DNA from: Bacillus sp. SA1-12 | GTDB taxonomy: Bacteria > Bacillota > Bacilli > Bacillales > Bacillaceae | Reading direction: 5' to 3' | Length of the DNA stretch: 64,000 nt | Assembly: GCF_000981385.1 (NCBI RefSeq) | Contig: NZ_LATZ01000005.1 | Location: 124,001-188,000 of the forward strand | Shown here: one piece after another, positions 17,917-25,559 of the stretch | How the letters are laid out: each line of letters starts with the position of its first letter | How positions within the stretch are numbered: the first letter of the stretch is position 1 | Program-made: the position numbers and the translations under genes | Notes under the pieces: model-generated | What the model was told of the DNA's origin: nothing | The model's input: only the letters and a program-made list of their open reading frames with translations | The model's database searches: none

Positions 17917-18819
17917 TTAATCATCAAACTCGTAATAGACTTTTTTTCCAAATAATTTAAACTGAAGCAATGTAAAGAGTAGAACAATGAGAAACAATAC
18001 CCATGCCAGTGCCGATGCATAACCCATTTTGAAATATTCAAAGGCATTATTATAGAGGTATAGGACATAGAATAGTGACGCATAATTCGGTCCGCCACTG
18101 CTCATCACATAGGCCTGTGTAAAAACTTGAAACGAGCCAATAATCCCCATAATGAGATTAAAGAAGATCACATGTGAAGACATCGGTACGGTAATATGCC
18201 AAAATTTACTCCAGCTTCCTGCCCCATCGATATCAGCTGCTTCATATAGACTTGTAGGTATTCCCTGAAGTCCTGCCAAGTAGATCACCATTCCTCCACC
18301 TACGCCCCATAAACTCATAATAATGAGCGCTGGTTTGACCATTGTCTCACTTAGCAGCCATTTAGAGGTTGGCATATTAAATTGATCCAGCATCGCATTC
18401 GCTAAGCCAAATTCCGGCTGGAAAATAAGTATCCATAACAGCGAGCTTGCTACCGCAGGAACGATGGACGGCAAATAAAAAATCGTGCGGAAAAGCCCCA
18501 TGAATTTTACCTTTTGATTTAATAACACCGCTAGCAAGTACCCAGCAACAAGCCCTAACGGAACGCCAATCGCAGTGTAATAAACCGTGTTCCACAATGA
18601 TTTCCAAAATAGCGGATCATTAAGAAGCGTTTTATAATTTTCAAATCCAACCCAAGTTGTTCCCCCAAAAATTTTCCAATCGGTAAAGGACATATAGAGA
18701 GAAAACAACATCGGACCGGCAGCTAAAACCAAAAACCCAAGCAACCATGGAGATATAAACAAATAAAATATCGATGTCTTACTTTTGACCATCCGTCTTA
18801 TGGAAGTCCCCAAAACCAA
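17917..18819 (-). CDS. sugar ABC transporter permease, MalF type; first gene of operon
   Basis: About 300 aa with six transmembrane helices (first at YLFISPWLLGFLVLAAGPML). The EAA loop is SLYEAADIDGAGSWSKFWHI. It pairs with the downstream MalG-type subunit. The start is TTG at 18819 or the in-frame TTG at 18813; AGGAGGGGG lies immediately upstream and spacing favours the second, so the first two residues are uncertain. Upstream DNA carries a cre/LacI-like operator at 18890. Confidence 0.9.
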   Translation of the reverse strand: MVLGTSIRRMVKSKTSIFYLFISPWLLGFLVLAAGPMLFSLYMSFTDWKIFGGTTWVGFENYKTLLNDPLFWKSLWNTVYYTAIGVPLGLVAGYLLAVLLNQKVKFMGLFRTIFYLPSIVPAVASSLLWILIFQPEFGLANAMLDQFNMPTSKWLLSETMVKPALIIMSLWGVGGGMVIYLAGLQGIPTSLYEAADIDGAGSWSKFWHITVPMSSHVIFFNLIMGIIGSFQVFTQAYVMSSGGPNYASLFYVLYLYNNAFEYFKMGYASALAWVLFLIVLLFTLLQFKLFGKKVYYEFDD

Positions 18820-18889
18820 TCCCCCTCCTTTTGTTTAGTGAACCATCATTTATGGATCCCCATTTGATTTTTGAGTCTCCACCCTAAGG

Positions 18890-18903
18890 TGCAAACGGTT
18901 ACA
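18890..18903. promoter_or_regulatory. cre/LacI-type operator upstream of sugar ABC operon
   Basis: TGCAAACGGTTACA resembles the CcpA consensus and shares AAACGGTTA with the site before the lacI-type gene. It lies in the leader about 70 bp upstream of the first permease start, suitable for roadblock or repression. Confidence 0.55.
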
Positions 18904-19524
18904 AAAGATAAAAAATGAAAATCACCTGCTACTGTTCCAAAACTGAACGTATCCCTTTCGTTTTCAGTTCCTCCTCATCCTTCATTTTGTTATTTTTGTT
19001 ATCGTTGTTGTTAGTTGTTAGTATAACATAGATACTTTTTGTTTGTACATATCTTTTATCGAAAATATTAATCTATTCTGAAAATTTAAAATTACTATTG
19101 AGAATTGTCTAAATATAGCGATTCACAACGCTTAAGGAGGAGTTTTTGATCAAAAAAATCATATAGGGATATATTTCACTGTAAACGGGAAGGTGTGGAG
19201 ATCAATGAAGAACGTTTTATTTTGATCGTACGTTATGTTTGTTATGTTTTTACTTAACATTTGTTAGATAATGAACGATAAGGAGCAGCATTATTTTTGG
19301 TAAACCGGGATTTACTTTGAAATAGTTCGAAGAAGTAAAAAGGGAGTAGAATTTAAATTAGATGTGATTTCATTTTCAAGATGATCGTTTCATAGAAATA
19401 GGGAGGATATTGAAATACATAGATTTATTCTCAGGAGAAATGCATGATTAAATCTGAAGGCATTTAAGCTGAATCTCTTTAGCATTTGTTAACTAGATTA
19501 ACTGTTTGATTGACTCAGAATGAA
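18904..19524. other. intergenic region, promoter of ABC operon, otherwise no gene seen
   Basis: A possible sigma-A promoter for the ABC operon on the minus strand is TGTACA, an 18-nt spacer and TATACT (about 19019-19049); it is a weak match. Short RBS-like runs at 19135 and 19193 lead only into ORFs of a few codons. I see no coding signal in 19060-19520. Confidence 0.3.
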
Positions 19525-19573
19525 ACAGGTGATAAACCATGAAAATCTATTGTTTTCACGGTTTATCACCTGT
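19525..19573 (-). terminator. terminator after the YfjD-like gene
   Basis: A 14-bp perfect stem (ACAGGTGATAAACC at 19525-19538 with its complement at 19560-19573), extended by a second 6-bp stem around a 7-nt loop. The T-run is weak (TTTCATT). It ends the four-gene secretion cassette. Confidence 0.65.
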
Positions 19574-19607
19574 ATTGAAATGTTGTCACATCTCTAGGAA
19601 ATGAACA

Positions 19608-20165
19608 TTAATCAATTTTCTGTTCCTGCCGCACGTATTTAGCTACTCTTTGCAATTTCTCTAAATTCACCTTACGATCCCACACTTTTCTTGCATTTTC
19701 TGTCATGTAAGGATAGATATATTGATCAACTACTACCTGATAATCCAGGTCATCAAGTAAATTATAGGTGCGAATTTTCATTGTTTTGTTATCGAAGGTT
19801 TCGATGACAAGATCATTAATCAAATTAAGCGGATTTCTAATTAAATCGATATTACGGATATTTTTAATAAAAACGGTCCCTTTCTTGGATTTAATCGTAC
19901 CGTTCTCACCTTGAACAATTGTTAACAGGGTCTTCCCTGGAATAAAACCTGGTAGTGACCAGAAAGTTAGGTAAAGGTAAAAAGGAGTGAAGATAAGACC
20001 GCCGCCAAGGTAAAGTAAAGAATATTTGGAATCAAATTTTAACCCATGTATGATTAAGAATAAACAGGCGATTAAAAAACCTACAGTGGCAAGAAACATC
20101 CATCCGTACATGAATTTTGATCCTTTTATATGTATCACTTCATTTTCTTTCTTAACATTTACCAA
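19608..20165 (-). CDS. two-helix membrane protein, YfjD/DUF5381-like
   Basis: About 185 aa with two adjacent transmembrane helices (about residues 18-40 and 48-70), then a soluble beta-rich domain (TLLTIVQGENGTIKSKKGTV) resembling small PH-like membrane proteins. It matches my memory of B. subtilis YfjD in size, topology and neighbourhood. As the last gene of a WXG100-like cassette it may be an immunity or anchoring protein for the large upstream product; this is inference. The TTG at 20165 is preferred, since AGGAGG ends 8 nt before it and is too close to the GTG at 20174. Confidence 0.6.
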   Translation of the reverse strand: MVNVKKENEVIHIKGSKFMYGWMFLATVGFLIACLFLIIHGLKFDSKYSLLYLGGGLIFTPFYLYLTFWSLPGFIPGKTLLTIVQGENGTIKSKKGTVFIKNIRNIDLIRNPLNLINDLVIETFDNKTMKIRTYNLLDDLDYQVVVDQYIYPYMTENARKVWDRKVNLEKLQRVAKYVRQEQKID

Positions 20166-20177
20166 ACGATGCACCTC

Positions 20178-20975
20178 CTAAGCTGAAAGAATCTTGTTCG
20201 TTACGAATAGTTGTTTAATAGATGCCTCATTTGCTCTTTGAATGTTCAGATCTAGGCTGTTGTCCCTTGTCGCCAGCCAACATTCATTCTTTCCTGGAAT
20301 AAGAAAATAAAGATCTGTTAGGTCAGGGTTATTTTCTGAGTCATAGGCTAAGCTTACTAAACTATCCATTTTACCATTTCTATCCGAAAGATCATGTAAA
20401 AACGCGAGGATACTAGCAGACTCTCCCTTTTTGCTTATCCATTTCTGAACAATCGATTCTGAGAAAGAATGAGATTGACTTACATCTTCTAAAAGTTCTT
20501 CAAATTCTTCACTTTTTAACTGAAGGATGACTTCACCTTGCTTTTCTAAGGCAGGGAAGTTGAAAAACCTGCTTATCACTGAAAGGATTCCTTCTTCCGG
20601 CAGCTTTGAAATTGAATGAATTTGATTGTCGTATAATAATTTATGTAAATAAACCTCTCCATTTTTATAATGAAAGGAGATACTTGCTTCTCCATTTAAG
20701 TCTGACTGATGTTTAGAAGCCTTAATGGTACCTTCCGCATAATTCAATATATGGATATAGGCAGCAAATTCATCCTTTAATTTATATTGGTTATCAACTT
20801 CCTTAATCATATCTTTTGCTAACAAGGATCGCGAGGCAATTTCCAGCATTAGTTTTAACTCCGCATCCTGAAGCGTTGGAAAATAGGCTTCTTTAATAGA
20901 TATTCCTTGTTCAAATAAGCCTTCACTGTAAAATGAAAAAAGTAATTCCTCAATACTTAATTGAATCGTATTCAT
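20178..20975 (-). CDS. YfjC-like hypothetical protein of the secretion cassette
   Basis: 265 aa, soluble, no signal peptide or membrane segment, rich in Glu/Leu/Ser. The best guess is the YfjC family (B. subtilis yfjA-D operon) by position between YfjB-like and YfjD-like genes. A winged-helix-like start (SIEELLFSFYSEGLFEQG) and a tract SFHYKNGEVYLHKLLYDNQ are visible, but no catalytic motif. AAGGAGG lies close before the ATG. Position suggests a chaperone or partner of the 412-aa protein; this is inference only. Confidence 0.55.
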   Translation of the reverse strand: MNTIQLSIEELLFSFYSEGLFEQGISIKEAYFPTLQDAELKLMLEIASRSLLAKDMIKEVDNQYKLKDEFAAYIHILNYAEGTIKASKHQSDLNGEASISFHYKNGEVYLHKLLYDNQIHSISKLPEEGILSVISRFFNFPALEKQGEVILQLKSEEFEELLEDVSQSHSFSESIVQKWISKKGESASILAFLHDLSDRNGKMDSLVSLAYDSENNPDLTDLYFLIPGKNECWLATRDNSLDLNIQRANEASIKQLFVTNKILSA

Positions 20976-20984
20976 AGGTCCTCC

Positions 20985-22223
20985 TTAAAAAAATGACAAT
21001 TTATCCTCAAGAAAATCTTTTGCTCCATCTACAAGGGAGCTCGCGGTTTCTTTTGCTTTCGAACCAATTTCTTTCACCTTCCCTACAGGGTCGGCAATGG
21101 TCTCCTTAATTTGATCATTTACAAAATCAACACCTTTATTAACCCCTTCAACAACTTTCCCAGCTTTTTCGAGACCGCCTTTAAAAAACTCAACCCCAGC
21201 ATGTATAGGTTCTTTAAAAGCGATAGCTGCTTTCTCCGCGATCCCTGCGGTAAGTTTAGCCGCTTGCTCTCCAATAAGTCCTCCTACAAAGGAACCTGCA
21301 GCTGCTCCTACAACCGTGCCAACTGGTCCTACTACACTTCCTAGAGCACCGCCTACGAACGCTCCCGCAATTGAACCTCCAGAGATGGCTACGGTATTAT
21401 TCACTGCATTTCCAACGGCTTTTGCATTTTCACGTTTTAAGACCTCTGGATTATTTCCATATTTCGCATAGTTTTCAGAAATTTTCAGGCCCATTCCGCC
21501 TGCTTCCATTACTCCTGTTACTAATAGAGTACTAACGACATTTGTTTTTGCGAATTTTGCTCCTGTCTTAACAAATGATTTAAACGTTGTCGAGTCCAAT
21601 GTTCTATGCTTAATCCCTTCAAATAAAGCCTTTGAACTATCTGTATACTTAACCACATCGCCAGGAAGATATTTAGCCAGCTTTTTGTGAACTAAATCAG
21701 AAAAAGGCACATCTCTATATTTCTTTAATAGATTTGTTGGACTTAAATAGGCTCTTGCTACATTACGAAATTTAGAATTATCAACGACATCAGAAAGTTT
21801 ATTTAGGGCATTCATATGCCTATACATATAGACATCATCACTATTTTTAATAAATTGTGTGAAGCCCAGTCCATAAAATGCCAGCTGTTTCGATACTAAA
21901 GCACCCAACGCAGTTAATGCTCCGTATTTCTCATGCAGTTTATAAAGCTGACCGACTAAGTTATCGGCATCTGAAAATTTATTGACGGTCATTCGCAGGT
22001 CAATCTCCATTTCACTCAAGAGATCAACTAATTGATTTCCCGTTCCCCAAGGATCCCCTACTTGATAAAAACAATGACTATACTCTGCCGGAGCACTGCT
22101 AATCAGGTTGTAAAGCTCCATATGAAGGTCATTATATTCCTCTTCAATTTTCGACAATTTCGAGACATGGTCATTTGCTAAATCTTCTAAACGATCTGGA
22201 TCTACTGAAATTTTATTACCCAC
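20985..22223 (-). CDS. large YfjB/LXG-like protein with glycine-zipper, candidate T7SS effector
   Basis: 412 aa. The N-terminal ~110 residues are helical and reminiscent of WXG/LXG export domains (DRLEDLANDHVSKLSKIEEE). A central helical region follows, then a glycine/alanine-zipper stretch at about residues 275-325 (SIAGAFVGGALGSVVGP, VVGAAAGSFVGGLIGEQ) typical of membrane-inserting or toxin-linker segments. The C-terminus is a Lys/Glu-rich amphipathic tail. There is no classical signal peptide. The start is GTG at 22223 with AGAGGATG upstream. Gene order WXG100-like, this, YfjC-like, YfjD-like argues for a type VII secreted toxin or surface protein with accessory genes. Activity is unknown. 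Confidence 0.62.
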   Translation of the reverse strand: MGNKISVDPDRLEDLANDHVSKLSKIEEEYNDLHMELYNLISSAPAEYSHCFYQVGDPWGTGNQLVDLLSEMEIDLRMTVNKFSDADNLVGQLYKLHEKYGALTALGALVSKQLAFYGLGFTQFIKNSDDVYMYRHMNALNKLSDVVDNSKFRNVARAYLSPTNLLKKYRDVPFSDLVHKKLAKYLPGDVVKYTDSSKALFEGIKHRTLDSTTFKSFVKTGAKFAKTNVVSTLLVTGVMEAGGMGLKISENYAKYGNNPEVLKRENAKAVGNAVNNTVAISGGSIAGAFVGGALGSVVGPVGTVVGAAAGSFVGGLIGEQAAKLTAGIAEKAAIAFKEPIHAGVEFFKGGLEKAGKVVEGVNKGVDFVNDQIKETIADPVGKVKEIGSKAKETASSLVDGAKDFLEDKLSFF

Positions 22224-22428
22224 TCTATCATCCTCTTTTCTTTCCCTATATGTAGCATTTCATCTAAATACTATTAAAAAAGTAATGTCCCACTATCATA
22301 TTCTGTAAAGGCAAGATAAATAGATTGACACAACCAGATACCCAATTGTCATCATCTATTCCTTTCATGCCATCAACGACTTATTACGAGCCATTTTAAA
22401 CCTCTGCTTTAGCGGACATAAGGCAGTC

Positions 22429-22596
22429 TTAAAAAAGACTAATTACTTGATGGGCCAAAACACCAAATTGAATGAACAAAATAAAAAAATCACTGCAGCC
22501 AGGAAGAGAACTGCCATCTTTACTTTTCTTATTTTTATCAGGGAGGATCCAGCCTTCCTCCTCTAAACTTTTGCGATCTCTATTTTTCGGTTTCAT
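22429..22596 (-). CDS. small ORF in T7SS cassette, possibly frameshifted
   Basis: 55 codons starting MKPKNRDRKSLEEEGW with AGAGGTG 5 nt before the ATG at 22596, sitting between the WXG100-like gene and the 412-aa gene. The annotated frame ends in an unconvincing tail. From 22517 the +1 frame (ATG 22517, stop 22443) encodes a clean 24-residue transmembrane helix, MAVLFLAAVIFLFCSFNLVF plus WPIK. The switch point is an A-rich tract (about 22517-22536). It is therefore either a one-helix protein broken by a frameshift, two overlapping micro-ORFs, or programmed slippage. Confidence 0.5.
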   Translation of the reverse strand: MKPKNRDRKSLEEEGWILPDKNKKSKDGSSLPGCSDFFILFIQFGVLAHQVISLF

Positions 22597-22631
22597 ATGA
22601 CACCTCTTTATATCCTTGAATCATTGTCAGT

Positions 22632-22934
22632 CTACTCATCCTTCATACAAGCAAGCCGCTCTAATTCTTTTTGTCTTTCAATCTCTTCTCTCACTCTGTC
22701 AACATCATTTGCTGCGCTTTCTAATTCTCTGCTGATTTGATAAAGGTTGTCTGAATGCCTTTGAAATAAGACAGCTGCTTCATCAACCATAGAATCAAAT
22801 TTTTTGCGGGCTTCACCCGACCATGTTTCTGTATTCGTATGTATACTCTGCATTAATTTTGATTGATCTACTTTTAACTCCTCAGAAGATTCCTGAAACA
22901 CTTTTGCTAATGCTCTGACTTTATCCGAATTCAT
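22632..22934 (-). CDS. WXG100-like small protein (YfjA/TIGR04197 type)
   Basis: 100 aa, two long helices joined by a W-x-G turn: TWSGEARKKF near residues 37-46. This is the hallmark of WXG100/ESAT-6 proteins exported as dimers by type VII (Yuk/Ess) secretion. The C-terminal part (DVDRVREEIERQKELERL) is highly charged and coiled-coil-like. AGGTGAAAAG precedes the ATG. It heads the cassette with the LXG-like protein downstream and probably co-exports it. No secretion ATPase (YukBA/EssC) gene is in the window. Confidence 0.75.
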   Translation of the reverse strand: MNSDKVRALAKVFQESSEELKVDQSKLMQSIHTNTETWSGEARKKFDSMVDEAAVLFQRHSDNLYQISRELESAANDVDRVREEIERQKELERLACMKDE

Positions 22935-23212
22935 CTTTTCACCTCATTATTACATCAACGTATTTTTGCTCGATTTATCATCGTCCGTTACCATTTTCAT
23001 ACAATAGTTCCCCTATTATGCTAAGTAAATATTACTATAATTACCAAGTCACTTCCATAAGTCTCCAGTATAGAAATGAAAAATGAATATAGGAAAAATG
23101 TATCAATTTTAGTGACGTAACTTGTTGTCATACATAAATAAACGTTGCAAGGATCGGGAAGAACAAAAATCCCTTGCTTCATTTGACTTTACATGAACGT
23201 TTTAATTATCGC

Positions 23213-23340
23213 TAAATTAACTTAATAGCCTGCATGGCAAATGAGAAAGCGGGATGGGTCTATACCGTGAAAGCTTGGGGCAGAGATACGTTTGTAAGGC
23301 AAAAGGAAGGTTCGTTTGATGCACTTTTGAGTAATAACCT
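23213..23340 (+). pseudogene. C-terminal remnant of a sigma-70-like gene
   Basis: The plus strand encodes MANEKAGWVY, TVKAWGRDTF and VRQKEGSFDALLSNN in one frame (about 23234-23338). This aligns without gaps to IAKEEGVSVH, AVKAWRRDT and IAKLKKYSVEELLGNR of the intact sigma-like factor at 10639-11154, and the DNA around AAAGCTTGG.GCAG.GATACG is also similar. Upstream of 23231 the frame is disrupted. It is a truncated, dead copy, lying directly before the tandem repeat array. Confidence 0.65.
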
Positions 23341-23364
23341 ATTTGGTATAAAATGGCCCAAGAG

Positions 23365-23745
23365 CCCGGATGAAGGACATTATTCTCGTTAAATTGGTTC
23401 AAAACGGCCTTGTGAACCTCTGTGAAGGACATTTCTCTCATAAATTTGGTTCAAAACGGCCTTGAGATCCACTGTGAAGGACATTTCTCTCATTAAATTG
23501 GTCCAAAACGGCTTTGAGAACCTCTGTGAAGGACATTTCTCTCTTTAATTTGGTTCAAAACGCTTTGAGATCCTCTGTGAAGGACATTTCTCTCTTTAAT
23601 TTGGTTCAAAACGGTTTTGAGAACCTCTGTGAAGGACATTTCTCTCTTTAATTTGGTTCAAAACGGCTTTGAGATCCACTGTGAAGGACATTTTTCTCTT
23701 TAATTTGGTTCAACACGGCCGTGAGAACCTTGAGAGGGACACAAC
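23365..23745. repeat. 52-bp tandem repeat array, about 7 units
   Basis: The unit starts GTGAAGGACATTTCTCTC and continues TTAATTTGGTTCAAAACGG, CTTTGAGA and (A/T)CC(T/A)CT. The motif GAAGGACAT recurs at 23372, 23424, 23476, 23528, 23579, 23631 and 23683, so the period is 52 with one 51. Units alternate between GAGAACCTCT and GAGATCC(A/T)CT, a 104-bp dimeric pattern. Each unit can fold GGTTC with GAACC. It lies in the gap between the SipW gene and the T7SS cassette and encodes nothing obvious. Confidence 0.92.
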
Positions 23746-23790
23746 TCTTATTGAATTGCCCAGTATTAATCCACATTCGTTTTCAAACAT

Positions 23791-23831
23791 GAAAGGAGCT
23801 GTTAGAGATCTCATGGAAAACAGCTCCTTTC
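23791..23831 (-). terminator. terminator of the matrix-protein operon
   Basis: GAAAGGAGCTGTT (23791-23803) pairs with AACAGCTCCTTTC (23819-23831), a 13-bp perfect stem, 6 nt after the sipW stop codon. On the minus strand the following run is ATGTTTG, a weak T-tract. Confidence 0.7.
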
Positions 23832-23837
23832 AATCAT

Positions 23838-24425
23838 TTATAAATTTAAACATTTCCCTTCATTTGGATTCTCTTTCTGCTTTTCCTCTACTTGTCTTAA
23901 AACACGCCAAATCGTTATGAGAGAATATCCCAGCATCAGGAAACCGGGTATGATCATAAATAAAATACTGCCATTAGGGGATTGGGAAAAATTAATGAGA
24001 TAGCCGGCATAGGCGACGGTGAATCCATGATATTCTGCGACTACGTTTTCAGCTAAAACAGGGTTTGAATCTGGTGTATTGTTATTGTCACCTTTTGTCG
24101 TGTATTGGACTCCGCTATTTGTAGATTTTACATCGATGACTCGGTGAGTGATTAACATATTTTCATCTTCCATGAAGGTAATCACATCGCCCTTTTGTAA
24201 TTGAGTTCGTTCCTCTTCGCTAAGGGATTTCACTGCAATGACAGATCCAGTTTGAATACCAGGCTCCATCGAACCGGATAAAACGGCTTTTAACTGGTAG
24301 CCAAAAATTTCCGGCATACCGCCAGACAGTTTAGACAAAAGAACCAGTCCGGCTACGGCTACTAGTAAAACCATGAGAATACCTGTAATAACCCGATTAA
24401 TCCACGTTCCCAGCTTCTTCATTTT
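23838..24425 (-). CDS. sipW: signal peptidase I, SipW (ER-type)
   Basis: About 195 aa membrane peptidase with N-terminal (about 10-32) and C-terminal (about 155-178) transmembrane helices. The catalytic Ser is in AVLSGSMEPGI. The general base is His, in LITHRVIDV, where bacterial types have Lys, which marks the ER/SipW subclass; TTKGDNNNTPD is the conserved box C/E region. SipW processes camelysin/TasA-type matrix proteins, here encoded just upstream. The ATG at 24425 is preferred, with AAGG 6 nt upstream, giving a 29-nt overlap with the TapA-like gene; the longer TTG reading has no ribosome site. Confidence 0.92.
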   Translation of the reverse strand, partial: KMKKLGTWINRVITGILMVLLVAVAGLVLLSKLSGGMPEIFGYQLKAVLSGSMEPGIQTGSVIAVKSLSEEERTQLQKGDVITFMEDENMLITHRVIDVKSTNSGVQYTTKGDNNNTPDSNPVLAENVVAEYHGFTVAYAGYLINFSQSPNGSILFMIIPGFLMLGYSLITIWRVLRQVEEKQKENPNEGKCLNL

Positions 24426-24864
24426 CAACCTTTTCACCTTCCTCTTCATTCTTTGAAGGAACAATAACTTCGTTTTCTATTGTTGGCTCTTCTTTTGCTG
24501 CGTCCGTTGCTTCCGTTTGAGTTGATTCCGTATCTTGATCAATCTCGGTTTCTGTTTCGTCCATTTCGATTAGCTTGTTTGACTCTGTATCGTTCTCTTT
24601 TGCTGCGCTATTTTCTTCTGGTTGGTTATGGTTCTGTTCATGCTCTGTCGCTAAACTTTCCTCAATTGGTTCCTCAGCCTTTTTTTGCTGCTGGTCACTC
24701 TCCCAAGTACCAATCGTCATCCTATCATTCACCTGCTTCTCGTCACGATAATAGGCTGTTGTGGGACTCGTTACAGATCCTGCAAATAGGATCACGACAT
24801 ACCAACCCAACGCCATGAACAACCAATTTCGCGACCTGGATGTTTGCTTACGGATGCATTTCAC
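24397..24864 (-). CDS. TapA-like matrix-fibre accessory protein (short, acidic)
   Basis: About 155 aa. The N-terminal basic region and one transmembrane/signal segment (LFMALGWYVVILFAGS) are followed by TSPTTAYYRDEKQ, reminiscent of the SipW-type cleavage context in TasA/TapA. The remainder is a low-complexity Glu/Thr/Asn tail. TapA (YqxM) also ends in an acidic Lys/Glu tail but has a cysteine-containing globular part that is missing here. The gene lies between camelysin-like genes and sipW, where tapA is expected functionally. The GTG start at 24864 follows GGAGG by 5 nt. Role in anchoring or nucleating fibres is inferred. Confidence 0.6.
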   Translation of the reverse strand: MKCIRKQTSRSRNWLFMALGWYVVILFAGSVTSPTTAYYRDEKQVNDRMTIGTWESDQQQKKAEEPIEESLATEHEQNHNQPEENSAAKENDTESNKLIEMDETETEIDQDTESTQTEATDAAKEEPTIENEVIVPSKNEEEGEKVENEEAGNVD

Positions 24865-24912
24865 GTAAACCTCCGCCTTCCATACGATTTCCTGCTTCAT
24901 ATGATCTTGATT

Positions 24913-25479
24913 CTATCTGCGAACCGGTTTTCCGTCCCTTTGAATCGCTTCAAATTCCCAGGTAAGCTTCAACTGATCACCTTGAAAATGACTTTGATCT
25001 TTGCCATTGTTAATAAACGTGATTCGAATCATACAATCCTCTGCAGCGCCTCCGGCTTTAAATTCCTTTAAAGCTTGTTGGGGCTGAGCCTTTAGCTCAG
25101 ATAATGTTTTTTGAAAGACAACCGATTGCTTTCCATTGACCATCCTGACAAATTCCACACGGATATATTTACCTAGGTCATCTCCTTGATTTTGATCTCC
25201 GTTATCGATGACTTCATATGCAGAATGCAGCTTCACTTCCTTCATATCAACACTGCCATCATTGGTCAGCTTGAAATTCCCTGTCATGGAATCACCTGGG
25301 ACAATATCGTCAATTTGAAAAATGGTTTCTTTATTGATGCCAAGATCCAATACACCAGTGGAAAAGGTGTTGGTTACAGGCTCCTTGTCATTAAAATAAG
25401 CAACCGTCCCCTCAGTAATTAAACTCAAGCCAAGTGCAGCCATCGCGATACTTGTTAAAATTTTGCCTTTTACACTCAT
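24913..25479 (-). CDS. camelysin/TasA-like SipW-dependent matrix protein 2
   Basis: About 188 aa. SipW-type signal sequence (MSVKGKILTSIAMAALGLSL followed by ITEGTVAYFNDKE), then the CalY/TasA beta-sandwich: TNTFSTGVLDLGI, NDGSVDMKEVKLHSAYEV, GKYIRVEFV and the family-end motif FQGDQLKLTWEFEA. TasA/camelysin proteins form extracellular amyloid-like biofilm fibres; camelysin was also described as a metalloprotease. The ATG at 25479 is chosen for GGGAGGGA 6 nt upstream. It differs considerably from the other copy and carries a single Cys near the C-terminus. Confidence 0.88.
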   Translation of the reverse strand: MSVKGKILTSIAMAALGLSLITEGTVAYFNDKEPVTNTFSTGVLDLGINKETIFQIDDIVPGDSMTGNFKLTNDGSVDMKEVKLHSAYEVIDNGDQNQGDDLGKYIRVEFVRMVNGKQSVVFQKTLSELKAQPQQALKEFKAGGAAEDCMIRITFINNGKDQSHFQGDQLKLTWEFEAIQRDGKPVRR

Positions 25480-25559
25480 GTCAGTCCCTCCCTTTACGTT
25501 TAAATGCAGAAAAGGAGGAGAAATCTTCTCCTCACTCATCATAGAAAGCTAGTAATCTA

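Noticed and set aside
23365..23745. CRISPR array
   Set aside because: The 52-bp units are directly contiguous with no unique spacers, and no cas genes are present.
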